Shown: positions 15,125 to 24,957 of the stretch, one piece after another | How positions within the stretch are numbered: the stretch's first letter is position 1 | Layout of the letters: every line of letters starts with the position of its first letter | Source of the DNA: Haematococcus lacustris | Lineage: Eukaryota > Chlorophyta > Chlorophyceae > Chlamydomonadales > Haematococcaceae | Direction of reading: 5' to 3' | Assembly (NCBI GenBank): GCA_030144725.1 | Contig: JASKMD010000025.1 | Coordinates: forward strand, 7,581,663 to 7,645,662 | Length of the DNA stretch: 64,000 nt | Program-made: the position numbers and the translations under genes | Notes under the pieces: model-generated | Seen by the model: only the letters and a program-made list of their open reading frames with translations | Told to the model about the DNA's origin: nothing | Database searches by the model: none

Positions 15125-15695
15125 AGCCTGCAGGGCAGGGCAGGGCAGGGCAGGCTGGGAGGGGGTGGGGCAGGGCTGGGTAGGGCAGGGGAGGGGCAAC
15201 GCAAGGCTGGGAGGGGGTTGGGCAGGGCTGGGAGGGGGTTGGGCAGGGCTGGGCAGGGAGGGGAGGGGCAATGCAAGGCTGGGAGGGGGTGGAGAAGGGC
15301 TGGGAGGGGGTGGGACAGGGCTGGGCAGGGAGGGGAGGGGCAACGTAAGGCTGGGAGGGGGTGGGGCAGGGCTGAGATGGGGTGGGCAGGGCTGGGAGGG
15401 GGTGGGGTAGGGTTATGCAGGGAGGGAAGGGGCAACGCAAGGGCTGGGAGGTGGTGGGGCAGGGCTGGGAGGTGGTGGGGCAGGGCTGGGTAGGGAGGGG
15501 AGGGGAGGGGCAACGCAAGGCTGGGAGGGGGTCGGGCAGGGCTGGGCTGAGGCGGCGAGGGGCAACGTAAGGATGGGCTGCGGTGGGGCAGGGCTGGGCT
15601 GGGGTGGTACAGGGCTAAAAGGGGGTGGGGCAGGGCCGGGCAGGGAGGGGAGGGGCAATGCAAGGCTGGGAGGGGTGGGGCAGGGCTGGGTATCG
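15125..15695. repeat. GGGAGGGGGTGGGGCAGGGCT minisatellite
   Basis: G-rich tandem units of about 20-22 bp with periodic GGCAACGCAAGG spacers. The same minisatellite recurs at 32.5-33.15 kb (opposite strand) and 34.87-35.2 kb. The overlapping long ORFs on both strands are artefacts. Confidence 0.9.
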
Positions 15696-15901
15696 AACCT
15701 TGAACATTAGCACATGTCGGAGGGCAGCGTCTCCTGCCATGGAGACACCTCCACCAAACAAGGAGAAGTAGTGCCGCATGAGACCGATGTCATACCAAGT
15801 ATGAATCTGGATTTGACTGCTAGGCCAACAAAAGAAGTGCACACTCCTTGCAGCCAGTGCACTGCCAAACAATTAGCGAAAAGCATGATGAAGATCGATG
15901 T

Positions 15902-16160
15902 ACTCCACCTCCTCATGTCTCTCCACTTGCTGCAATGGTGACAGTCCAGCTGGTGCTGTGCTGCATGCTGCTCCCAAGCTAAGTCAAGTTGCTCCTGCAT
16001 GGCAGCCTGTAGGGCTGCTCTCTTGCTTGTGAGAAGCTGCTCATGTGCAGGAGCTGAGGCGGCATAGTGAAACCGACGCTGTGTCTCATTCTGATGGGCT
16101 GCAGCGTCAGAACGCTCCTTGCTGATAGCCCACTTGACCCAGCCCTTTGTTGGGGCTGGG
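15902..16160 (-). CDS. Charged protein fragment of unknown function
   Basis: A frame open from about 16160 reads KGWVKWAISKERSDAAAHQN, then a Gln/Ala-rich helix and CHHCSKWRDMRRW. It looks like coding sequence (amphipathic, no low complexity). Further coding-like sequence follows in a different frame toward 15700 (IQIHTWYDIGLMRHYFSLF), which suggests introns or frameshifts. Being inside the CAATCA-ended element, it is the best candidate for a transposase fragment, though no catalytic motif was recognised. Confidence 0.4.
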
Positions 16161-16323
16161 GCTGGTCGTCGAATGCAACCATATCAGGCATGTATAGCTC
16201 AGCTGCCCCAGGTGCCCACTGTCCCCATCCCGCCACCCGTTGCCCAACACGACCAGCATGCTTCTTGGCAGGTCGGGGCTGCTCTCGTGCTGACGGTGGA
16301 TGCTTTCAAATGCTGTCCGCCCT

Positions 16324-16716
16324 TCATCCTTCTGCGGAGAGCTCGGAAAAACAGGCATGACCCAAATGAGCCATCGCCGCGGCGGGCTGAAATCCATCAG
16401 CGGTTACGGGCTGCTCGCTGCTCGTTCCTGCTGAGGTTTCTGCTGTGGTAATTGGGCTTGTCGCATCTAGCGTGGTGGCTGCTGTGGCTGCTGTGGCTGG
16501 GCTTGTCGCATCTAGCGTGGTGGCAATTGATGCTGCCAGCGCTGCGGCCCACGCTGCACAACCTAGCAATAGCAGTGTAATCAGTCCTAGCACGTCCTGT
16601 GCGGTGCGAGCGCACAGGTGCGCACAGGTGCCCAGGAAGGTGGCGCAGTACAGCGGGCGGGATGCGGTTGGGCGGTTGGAAGGTCCCCCTATGAGGGGGA
16701 GCGACCTCCCCCCCAT
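16324..16716 (-). CDS. Small hydrophobic-segment ORF in the right inverted arm
   Basis: A 130-codon frame with the same start and membrane-like stretch as 11576-11884, but with an internal duplication of the Ala-Thr-rich TTLDATSP part. The tail differs after the arm ends. Translation is unproven. Confidence 0.35.
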   Translation of the reverse strand: MGGRSLPLIGGPSNRPTASRPLYCATFLGTCAHLCARTAQDVLGLITLLLLGCAAWAAALAASIATTLDATSPATAATAATTLDATSPITTAETSAGTSSEQPVTADGFQPAAAMAHLGHACFSELSAEG

Positions 16717-16789
16717 AGGGGGAGGTCCTCATGGGAGACCTGATTGCCTGGACATGCCCGGACGTGCCCAGCAGCGCCTGAATTGCAAA

Positions 16790-17111
16790 TGGAGCCTGGG
16801 GGCCCTCTCCCGCCTCAGCCTCCCGAGCTCACCGCGCGATACAACAAGAAACTTCTGACGTTGGAGGAAATCAGCCAGGCGCACGCCAGCAGCGTGTATG
16901 CGCAAAAATACAGCATCGAGGTTGTTGGGGGCAAAATCAAGGCGGTCTGTAATGACTGCAAATGACTCCAACTTGAGTGACTCACGGAAGCACCAGTGCA
17001 ACAAGCGGCCCCGCTCTGACCGCTTGTCGCATCTGACGTGGCACGTCCAGTGACATGCTCTTCGAGCGCATAACTGCGTACTGGAACCCAGACCAGCGCA
17101 TGCCTGCTAAC
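16790..17111 (+). pseudogene. hAT transposase N-terminal part, BED-type zinc finger (interrupted)
   Basis: The frame reads through LLTLEEISQAHASSVYAQKY to AVCNDC. After a small frame change it continues through KHQCNKRPRSDRLSHLTWHV, giving C-x2-C and H-x4-H-like spacing of a BED finger. It then reads DMLFERITAYWNPDQRMPAN up to 17111, where the 17112-21583 element is inserted. Coding resumes at 21592. Frame breaks suggest it is no longer functional, although short introns are an alternative. Confidence 0.6.
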
Positions 17112-17218
17112 TAGGGCGCGCCCATAGAATTCTATGTGGCTCGGATTCCTAGAAAAACCTAGAATTCTAGGCTAGAAGGGTAGAATTCTAGTCTTTGGGT
17201 ACAAAGTGCGAGAGGTTA

Positions 17219-17568
17219 TGTTACAGTTCAACTTCAGACCTGGTATGCATGAGCTTTGAATGCGCTTGCAAGTCTTTTAGCCTTGCATGCGTGAGATGTG
17301 ACTTTCGGTTTACTTAAGCTGATGCAAGGCAGGATTCAGGGTTGGCGGAGGATGGGCTTCACACACACTACTCGGGATCACTGATTAGAGAGCTGAGAAG
17401 AATGTAGAGACATGTAAGGATGGATCCTGGCCTTCGATGTCTGAAGCGCGCTACTTCCAGAGTACGAAAGCATCAGTAACGGCCACTAAGCAGCCACTAC
17501 CACTGTCGGAATAGATTTTGGCCTCCGCAGCCTGCCATGTATACTGCTGCCCCGGCTATACTCTAACA
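17219..17568 (+). repeat. 5' LTR
   Basis: 350 bp starting TGTTACAG and ending CTCTAACA. By eye it is identical to the 3' copy at 19888-20237. Confidence 0.93.
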
Positions 17569-18999
17569 TCTGGTTTCCTCGCATCGATCATCAGCCTGTG
17601 TCCTTGCCTCACGCAACGCAGTAATCGAGCTTTCGAGGTACTTTCGGGCAGTACCTCCGGTGCAAGAACGCCGAAGGCTCAAGCTAACGCTGACATATCA
17701 ACACCATCGCAATGTAAGCTTGCCCAGCTGCTCAACTCGCAGCACTGACCTGCAGTGTTTGTACCTGCAGTGTTTCAGATGCCTACCCGCGAAAGCGGTG
17801 CCCACCTGCGTTAGCAGTGACTACCTGCGCAAGCAGTGCTTTACCTGCGAAAGCAGTGCTTTACCTGCGAAAGCAATGCCACCTGCTGCTTGCAGTGAAC
17901 TAGGGACAACATCGCTCGACATCCGTACCTCGCAGCCCAAGTTCGACACGCAGCCCAAGACAGGCACCTTCGTTTACATGCAGCCCAGTTACAGTTTGCC
18001 AGCAGCCTACGTGCACCTCCATCAACCCCGCCACCACGATACGTTGACATTGTAAAGCCAGCCATGTTTGATTGGCCTGTCTCAACTTCTACCAGTCCAT
18101 CAGGGCACACAGTCTGGCCAATGCATCAAGCACGGTACCATCATAGCCATCAGCACAGTATCAAACCATTTCTGGTCACTCGCTCAACAACCTGAGCACA
18201 CCACCATCAACCCCACCACCACCCATTATCACAATGACATTCGTTGAAAACAGCACCCACACCTTAACCTGGCACACCGCCCAGGCATACACGTCAACCT
18301 CTTGTTGGGTTATCATCATCAGGTTACACCATAAGCCTCAAACCACAAAACACACCACCAGCCATGTTACAAGGCTGTGTCTTCACCTTCCATTGTTACC
18401 TGGCACGCTGCCTTAACTTCCACGGGACCCGGGTCAGGTGCACACCAACCACTGGTTAGGTCAGGATCAAACCTCCTACCACAGAGTTGTAAGGCACAGT
18501 TACACACCATTGATCACAGTCTACTGGCTCAGTCTACCATCAGGCCATCCCACTAAGACGTACTTCCCTCTTTACCATCTGCTATGCTACAGACCACACA
18601 ACACAGGGCATCAACCATCATGGTTACAACCATCACAGTCTGCAGGCTCAGCCTACCCTACAACAGAGCTCAGTCAAAAGGTCAGCCACAGCATCAGGCC
18701 TTGCAGCCCCAGAAGCACAGCAACCACAACCCTCTACATGTGGTAACAGTGCACAGTGCACAATCAGAGCACAACATCAGTGCACAATCAGAGCACAACA
18801 TCACAACATCAGACCACTGATTCCAACACCGTCAGCATCAGCCACATCAAGCATCTCCCGCTACCCAGCCAGAATCAATACCGTGGACAACCTGCACAAG
18901 CAGGTCAGCACATCAATGGCATGACACGCAGAGCTAGGCCAGCTCAGCAGCCAAGCCACAACCATCAAGCCGCTAGCTGCATAGCTTGCGCACACTCAC

Positions 19000-19740
19000 A
19001 CGCCCAGCACCAGTCAGCGGACGCGCTGTCACGCCGAGCTAACTTCCATCTGTACACCTCCGTCTTGGGAGTGAACACGTCGTCCTGGGCATACATACCC
19101 AAACACTCCAGGCATTCCGACTGCCACGGGAACGGAGTCGCTCTCCGCACCCCATCCTCAACTGCACATCGATGAACAATCAGCGACTGCAGATCCACAG
19201 TACCAGCGCCACCTAGCGGCTGCACTGGCTGGCAAATCACGCCAGTTTCAAATCCAGGGAAACCTCATGTACCACACTGGACGGGGGACTCGCCGGCTTT
19301 ACATCCCGGTGGGACCCATGCGCACCGCCCTACTCCGTGAAGCACATGACATCCCCATCTCCGGCCAAACCAATCGGCCTCCTACATCCGCTTCCTATTC
19401 CTCAGCACCGCTGGGAACATGTCAGCATGGACCTCATCACTCAGCTGCCCTCCACTGCAGCTGGACACGATGCCATTGTTGTCTTCGTCGATTAGCGCAC
19501 CAAAATGATCCACGCTGTCCCCACTACCACCACAATCTCAACAACTACCATCTCATACTATCACCATCTTCTCTTATTACCTTCTCGTGCTACCACTATC
19601 TTTGCTTTCTTATGCTTCTCTCCATTCGGCTCATTTCATTCCTGGACGATGTCTTCACCGTCAGCTGACACAAGCTCTACTGTGGACACCGAGACTACAT
19701 CAAGACCTTTAGCTCGTGCTCTCTTGCATGAGACTTGAAT
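19000..19740 (+). pseudogene. Ty3/gypsy pol remnant (RNase H end and integrase)
   Basis: SADALSRRAN near 19013-19045 is the typical end of a gypsy RNase H domain. NLMYHTGRGTRRLYIP and REAHDIP (19265-19360) match the start of the integrase zinc region. A deletion removes the HHCC ligands. Then, in another frame, RWEHVSMDLITQLPSTAAGH and DAIVVFVD match the start of the integrase catalytic core, including its first Asp. A stop follows at 19493. Gag, protease and reverse transcriptase are not recognisable upstream. Confidence 0.8.
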
Positions 19741-19872
19741 GAGATTTGCATGAGCTTTGCATGATTGCTTGTTTGCATGTAGCTTGTGCATGTCTGCTTT
19801 TCACTTGCCTGCTTGCTCAGTGATCGCATGACTGTTTTTCCCAGACACTGGAAGCTCCGGGACGTAGCTTTT

Positions 19873-19887
19873 TGGAGTGGGGGAGAG
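19873..19887 (+). other. Polypurine tract
   Basis: TGGAGTGGGGGAGAG directly precedes the 3' LTR, the position expected for plus-strand priming. Confidence 0.75.
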
Positions 19888-20237
19888 TGTTACAGTTCAA
19901 CTTCAGACCTGGTATGCATGAGCTTTGAATGCGCTTGCAAGTCTTTTAGCCTTGCATGCGTGAGATGTGACTTTCGGTTTACTTAAGCTGATGCAAGGCA
20001 GGATTCAGGGTTGGCGGAGGATGGGCTTCACACACACTACTCGGGATCACTGATTAGAGAGCTGAGAAGAATGTAGAGACATGTAAGGATGGATCCTGGC
20101 CTTCGATGTCTGAAGCGCGCTACTTCCAGAGTACGAAAGCATCAGTAACGGCCACTAAGCAGCCACTACCACTGTCGGAATAGATTTTGGCCTCCGCAGC
20201 CTGCCATGTATACTGCTGCCCCGGCTATACTCTAACA
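19888..20237 (+). repeat. 3' LTR
   Basis: 350 bp, identical by eye to the 5' LTR. Followed by GGTTA, the right target-site copy. Confidence 0.93.
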
Positions 20238-20754
20238 GGTTACGGGTTCGACTCCAAGCCCAAGCGAAGGTTTCACGTCTATTCAGCTCTGGTCAGCCGT
20301 CATCTGTTGTTACAATCGTCACTTTTCCACTATGCCAGCTAGGCCTACTCGCGGACATTAATACGGATGTCCCCGGGAGGGTTGGTGCGAAGTCCTTGCA
20401 AATAAGTTGTATGGAATGCACACATGTCATGCAAATCCAAATGGCATGTTAGAACGCCAATCCAATCCAAGGTCATCAGTGTCGCACGGATCACGGAGGG
20501 GCCGTCCATGCTCGCGCTCACGCTCATGCTCATGGAACTGAACGGGATGGTCATTGGTCACCTGCATGACAGCAACTATCAATGCAATGGTAGAGCATAT
20601 CAAATGGCAAACTTCCTCACCTCATCTACCATCTTGTTATGAACATCCACATAGAACTGCTATGTCTTGCTCTCCACCTGGTCGAGAGAGTATACACCTC
20701 GAAAGATGTCATCACTATTGGGTTTCAACAACATTGTTGGGGCAGGGCTGATGA

Positions 20755-20945
20755 TGAGGTCCATGGGGTGGGGTAGGCATGGTTGGGAGGGGGTGGGCAT
20801 GGCTGGGAGGGGGTGGGCTTGCAGAGTAGTGTTGCTGAGTTGGCTGGGAGGGGGTGGGCTGGGAGGGGATGGGGTGGGCATGGTTGAAAGGGGGTGGGCA
20901 TGGCTGGGAGGGGGTGGGCTTGCAGAGTAGTGTTGCTGAGCTGGG
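20755..20945. repeat. GGGAGGGGGTGGGC minisatellite
   Basis: Repeats of GGTTGGGAGGGGGTGGGCAT and GCTTGCAGAGTAGTGTTGCTG. Part of the interior of the 17112-21583 element. Confidence 0.8.
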
Positions 20946-21349
20946 GCCTGGGCTGGGTTCTTGCTTGCTTAGCTGTAGGGCACACTACATCAATCAATGA
21001 TCATCACATCACCACACCACATCAGGAATTGTCTAGGCAGGCAAAGGTGACACCAACGCGTGCCACAAACAAAACTATATGTGGCACAACACACACGACA
21101 TGCATGGCCTCAAGGCAGGCCAAGATGGCTTTGACTGAAAAGGAAGGGCTTGCTTCAGGTTCCTTGCCTGAGGCGCCACGGCTGGGACATGGTGGGCTGT
21201 CCAAGCGAGCACGATGCGGGCAATGCCCGTCATGTTTGCGTTGTGTGTCGCTCAGCTCTTTGGCGCAGAGGAGGCTGACAACGACGGCAAAATTTTCCAC
21301 TGTGCTGATCCGGTTGGCGTAGTTTGCGCCTTGTGTAGCCTTTGACCTG

Positions 21350-21466
21350 CTTTTACAGCTCGGCGACCGTGCTTTCCTTCTTATCGAAGGTTTGCTTGGT
21401 GGTATGGGCAAAACTGGGCAGGCCGTCGAACCCAAGCGCGCTAGGCTTAGTGGGGCTAGGAGCAGC
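21350..21466 (-). CDS. Short ORF starting MAAPSPTKPSALGFDG
   Basis: A 38-codon open stretch, MAAPSPTKP...ESTVAEL, ending in a stop. It resembles a first exon, with a neighbouring frame continuing beyond. It lies inside the TAGGGCGCG-ended element and may be the N-terminus of its lost protein. No family was recognised. Confidence 0.3.
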
Positions 21467-21591
21467 CATTGCGCTGGTCGGCGGTGGAAGACGCTGAAAG
21501 AATCGCGAGCCTAGAAATCCTAGAAATTTTTCCTGAGCCTAGAAACCTAGAAATAGATTTCTAGGTTGGCCGGTCGCGCCCTACTGCTAAC

Positions 21592-21657
21592 ATCGTGGCT
21601 GAGTTTTGGCGAAGGTTGCACATGTGGTTCATCGATGCAGAGATCCCCTTTGCTAAG
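21592..21657 (+). pseudogene. Continuation of the interrupted hAT transposase
   Basis: Immediately after the second CTGCTAAC, the frame that stopped at 17111 resumes as IVAEFWRRLHMWFIDAEIPF, then AK. The WFIDAEIPFAKV motif matches hAT transposases just after the BED finger. A GTACAT donor-like site follows at 21658. Confidence 0.65.
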
Positions 21658-21769
21658 GTACATAGTGACCTCGCAAACACATAGTTACATAGTGCCCTGC
21701 AGGCAAGCGGGCAGTGGTGCCTTGCAGGCGGGCAGATAGACGTCCCGGCGGAGTGAAAATCATTCCATT

Positions 21770-21866
21770 TAAAAAAACCCGTCTAGTCTAGTCAATCTAG
21801 CCTAGATCTAGCCTAGATTTGACTAGCCTAGATCTAAGCTAGATCTAGGCTAGATTGCGCTCCCTA
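21770..21866. repeat. CTAG-rich subterminal repeats
   Basis: Multiple CTAGATCTAGCCTAGA-type palindromic units at the right end of the 11416-21866 element. They are mirrored by CGACTAGCCTAGTC units at 11430-11500. Confidence 0.75.
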
Positions 21867-21894
21867 AACACATGTCGTCGGCCGTCTTGTTGGG

Positions 21895-22305
21895 ATAGCT
21901 GCGAGTAAGAACATTTCGCACTTGCTCCGATGCGTAGCTGCAGAAATGAGTGCGTGAGGTTCACCAACCGTGAACCCGACTGCGACCACGCAGGTCTGCT
22001 GCAAACCCGGCCCCCGGTCCAGCCAGAGCGAGTTCTGGATTGAAACTACATAGCTAGCTCCACTGGAGCATAAGGTACGCGATGGGTCAGGCTGCTCCAC
22101 AATGCATTTAGTGAGTGCACAATGGCAGGGTACCACATCATGTCACACACTACGAGGTGTCACATGGCACATGTGTAACCTGTAGGCCTGAAACTTGTGT
22201 GGTGTGTTGACCATGCTTATAGCAACTCCCTGCCGTTTTTTCATCCAAAGATATTACTGCAAGCAGTTACAGCATAGTTTCAAATGCAAACTACAATACC
22301 ACGGG
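21895..22305 (+). repeat. Left inverted arm
   Basis: Matches the reverse complement of 24958-25395. Landmarks near the outer end include CGTGAGG and CCCGACTGCGACCA. Confidence 0.75.
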
Positions 22306-22562
22306 TGATGTCTTTGCCTAATGTAATACATAGGGAGCGTCTGGACCCGTGTAACGTTACATGTTACATTGTTATGTTATGTTACATGTTACATCCCGTA
22401 TACGTACACGTGCCGGTCATGTTACATAGCCTTCTTAGCTGCTCGGCTCGCCTGTAGTGAGCTTGTACTCCCCGCCGCACTGGTCGCAACTGCTCCCGCA
22501 CCTAGAAATATTTTTGGGGTCGCGGGCCGCGGGCTGCATTTCTGCTGCAATATTGCACGCCG

Positions 22563-23098
22563 CAGTAGCAGCTCTAGCAGCTACTGATGGCTGCTGCGAA
22601 TGTTCCCAAGCAGCAGGTCTTCAACAGTGTCACGATGGCAGCAGATGTTGTAAAGCTTTGGCCAGCAAGTTCGCAAATGACTGGCTCTTTCGTTACAATA
22701 GCGACGGCATTGTGGTGTGCCAGTGCAAGAGGTGCCCACCAAACAACCGGGCTGAGCTCGGCGTCGCGAACATGAGCCAGCTGGCTGCCAGGCACAAATG
22801 CAAGCTTGAAGGTGCACCCAGCATCTCCAGAAAGCGCAGCCCAGAGCCAAGTTTTGGCCCACTGCCGCGAGAGGACCGGGGTGCAGCAATGCCTGAGGGC
22901 ATTCAGCGGGCTGTCAGGCGCAGGATCGGACTCTTCCTCGTCACGCAGCAGCTTCCCTTCAACATAATGGACAATCTGTCTTCCAGCTGCTAGGGGTTGA
23001 TGTGTACAAAGAGAAGCACTACCGCACGCAACTGCTCGACGAGCTCTACTCAGAGGTCAAGCAGGCAACCTTCAAGGAGCTGCGGAAGCTAGCGAAGG
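22563..23098 (+). pseudogene. hAT transposase N-terminal part (BED-like)
   Basis: Reads ASKFANDWLFRYNSDGIVVC then QCKRCPP and RHKCKLEG, giving C-x2-C and a distal H/C pair like a BED finger. AVRRRIGLFLVTQQLPFNIM follows, the usual hAT helix. The last part (GVDVYKEKHYRTQLLDELYS and KELRKLAK) lies in another frame from about 22985 to a donor-like GTGAGATAC at 23098. No catalytic or dimerisation domain follows within the element, so it is probably nonautonomous. Confidence 0.65.
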
Positions 23099-23295
23099 TG
23101 AGATACTTGCTGGCCCATTGCCCTTAGTTGTGAGCCCAGCCTAGCCCAGCCCAACCCACCACCAATAAAATGTATATGTATCAGCTTAGCGATGGAACTG
23201 CCCCTGCCCATTGCCATTGCCCATTGCCTAACCCTGCCTTGCAACATGTGCCTTCCACCACCACCACCTCCCAGTCTCTACACCCCCTCCCCGCC

Positions 23296-23404
23296 CGCCC
23301 AGCCCAGCCCAGCCCAGCCCAGCCCAGCCCAGCCCAGCCCAGCCCAGCCCAGCCCAGCCCAGCCCAGCCCAGCCCAGCCCAGCCCAGCCCAGCCCAGCCC
23401 AGCC
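23296..23404. repeat. (AGCCC)n pentanucleotide array
   Basis: About 21 perfect copies. Apparent GWAGLGWAGL and PAQPSPAQ frames arise from it. Confidence 0.95.
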
Positions 23405-23469
23405 ATGTGTGTGGGAGGTTTACGCCATACAGGCAAAACACAACCCCATGTAAGATGTGCGGCCAGCAT

Positions 23470-23726
23470 GATCCCATACTGCTGATGTAGTGCACATCTG
23501 GGTGAGCATACAAGAGCTTCCAGCTTCCTGTTCTGGCGTCCAGTGTGACACTAAAGCTTGGCGGCACCCACCGGGCGTGCAGCTCGCCAGTAGCTGGGTC
23601 AGCCAGGGCCGCGACTCCTTGGGTCTTCAGCAGGCTGCACACGCTGCCGAAGGAGACTCCGCGGTTGATGGCATCCACCACGCCAGCCAGGAGGGTGGCA
23701 CCACTTCGCAGGCGCAAGTGAGCCAT
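23470..23726 (-). CDS. Coding-like fragment of unknown origin inside the hAT element
   Basis: MAHLRLRSGATLLAGVVDAI, then a stretch ending SWKLLYAHPDVHY, is open for about 85 codons before entering the AGCCC array. Its composition looks protein-like and it is antisense to the transposase. It could be a captured host gene fragment. No family was recognised. Confidence 0.35.
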
Positions 23727-23760
23727 CCAAATTGCTGGCAGAAGGCATCACAATATGAGG

Positions 23761-24033
23761 CGTGCCATGTGTGGATGTGAGCCGCAGGCTGGCCGTGTGT
23801 GACACCGTGCCTAGCAGCCGCCCAGGACTCTTAGCGTGCCATGTGTGGATGTGAGCCGCAGGCTGGCCGTGTGTGACACCGTGCCTAGCAGCCGCCCAGG
23901 ACTCTTAGCGTGCCATGTGTGGATGTGAGCCGCAGGCTGGCCGTGTGTGACACCGTGCCTAGCAGCCGCCCAGGACTCTTAGCGTGCCATGTGTGGATGT
24001 GAGCCGCAGGCTGGCCGTGTGTGGCACCGTGCA
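23761..24033 (+). repeat. 74-bp minisatellite, ~3.6 copies
   Basis: Units start at 23761, 23835, 23909 and 23983 with CGTGCCATGTGTGGATGTGA and are nearly identical. Confidence 0.95.
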
Positions 24034-24344
24034 CACAACCCACCACCATAGAATTGTGCATGCTTTTGTGCGGATGGCCGACCCAATGGGGGCCGTGGGT
24101 AAGCTCGATGTTAGATTGTTGAAATGACTTGGGTGCTGCAAGCTAGCCCGAGAAAAGTCGACCTAATTTTTGTCACCTTCAGGAGTCGAACCGGGGTCGC
24201 TAGGGTTGACGCTAGCATGTAACATCCCGTGTAACACCCCGTGTAACACCCGTATAACCCGGAAATGTAACAGTTACATGTACGTACATGTACGTACATG
24301 GGACGCTCCCTAGTAATACACACCTCATGCAATACTTGCTTTGC

Positions 24345-24700
24345 AGGTGCATGCCTACGTTCCCACATCCCAATCAAGGGCGGTCCGTGCTGCTCGACGG
24401 CATTGTGGTGAAGTTGGACCGATGCGTTCTTTGCAAGGTGTCGACTGCACCATGCGTGATAGGCAGATGGCAAGCATGGACATCTGTATACGTGGCACCT
24501 ACTATGGACGGGACAGACTCTATCTGGGAAGTACGTGAAGTTTCAACAAACCTAGCGGCCTGGTGCGTAGAGACGCCCTAGGGCCAGCCACCCTTGTGGA
24601 GAAAACACTGCGAGCTAGGTGTGAGGCAGTGCGCCTCCCCCTTGTGGCCCACTATAAGTGTGTGCAACGATTGAAGGTGGAGGCTAGCATTTGCCCACAC
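24345..24700 (+). pseudogene. Decayed relative of the zinc-motif gene at 9386-10532
   Basis: A TTTGCAG acceptor and MPTFPHPNQG mirror the TATGCGCAG/MPSTYYHPYL start of the 9.4-kb gene. CVLCKVSTAPC, then in shifted frames GRDRLYLGS and LVEKTLRARCEAVRLPLVAH with YKCVQRLKV, match CAVCGLTC, GRYLVVFGRAS, VLVACQRAGLAPMAH and DCVRVHQK in order. At least two frame changes separate the pieces. Confidence 0.55.
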
Positions 24701-24957
24701 TCACCTACCCCAACACAGCAGGGTGTGGGGCTGGGGCAGTGGGCATTATCCCCCCCTCGCCCTCAGCCACCTGCCCCAGCGCCGGGCAACAACAGCAGCA
24801 GCAGCAGGGGTATGGGGGTGGGGGTGGGCCACGAGGGCAGGGTGTGGGGCTGGGACAGTGGGCACCATCCCCCCCTCGCTCTCGGATATGCACCTGCAAT
24901 GCACACAAGCAAGTGTTGCATGTAGTGTGTTGTTCAGCACGACATCATTCATATGTA

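Larger units (their letters stand above)
11546..16746. mobile_element. Long-TIR transposon with CAATCA termini (copy 1)
   Basis: Inverted arms of roughly 330-355 bp (about 11546-11880 and 16390-16746) start with CAATCAGGTCTCCC. They are flanked by the 7-bp direct repeat CCTGGAC (11539-11545 and 16747-16753). The interior holds CTCAC/CTCCC microsatellites, proline-rich exon-like units, a CTG-rich block, a GGGAGGGGGTGGGGCAGG minisatellite and a short coding segment at about 15.9-16.16 kb. Superfamily unknown; a 7-bp duplication does not fit hAT (8) or typical MULE (9-11). Confidence 0.7.
17219..20237 (+). mobile_element. Ty3/gypsy-like LTR retrotransposon, 3019 bp
   Basis: Two direct 350-bp repeats (17219-17568 and 19888-20237) run from TGTTACAG to CTCTAACA, flanked by the 5-bp duplication GGTTA (17214-17218 and 20238-20242). 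A polypurine tract (GGAGTGGGGGAGAG) abuts the 3' LTR. The interior retains only RNase H-end and integrase remnants, so it cannot encode a complete polyprotein. No convincing primer-binding site was recognised after 17568. Confidence 0.92.
17112..21583. mobile_element. hAT-like element with TAGGGCGCG termini
   Basis: Left end TAGGGCGCGCCC at 17112 and inverted right end CGCGCCCTA at 21583, flanked by the 8-bp repeat CTGCTAAC (17104-17111 and 21584-21591). CTAGAA-rich subterminal DNA lies at both ends. Without the LTR element inside, it is about 1.45 kb. It interrupts the hAT transposase frame of the surrounding element in phase with that frame. Confidence 0.8.
11416..21866 (+). mobile_element. 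hAT-like transposon interrupted by nested insertions
   Basis: The left end is TAAGGAGCGCAA at 11416 and the right end is the inverted TTGCGCTCCCTA ending at 21866 (11 of 12 match). Both are flanked by the 8-bp direct repeat AACACATG (11408-11415 and 21867-21874). Eight-bp duplications and TA-GGG ends are typical of hAT elements. CTAG-rich subterminal DNA follows each end. Removing the two direct insertions leaves about 763 bp, carrying a BED-finger/hAT N-terminal reading frame. Confidence 0.75.
22331..24312 (+). mobile_element. hAT element, 1982 bp
   Basis: Perfect 11-bp inverted termini (TAGGGAGCGTC ... GACGCTCCCTA) flanked by the 8-bp duplication GTAATACA (22323-22330 and 24313-24320). TA-GGGA ends plus 8-bp duplications are diagnostic of hAT. 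It carries a truncated BED-type transposase, an AGCCC array and a 74-bp minisatellite. Confidence 0.92.

Noticed and set aside
20238..20265. tRNA-like GGGTTCGACTCC after the LTR element
   Set aside because: The T-arm stem does not pair and no acceptor or anticodon arm is present. The same applies to 24180-24215 (minus strand).
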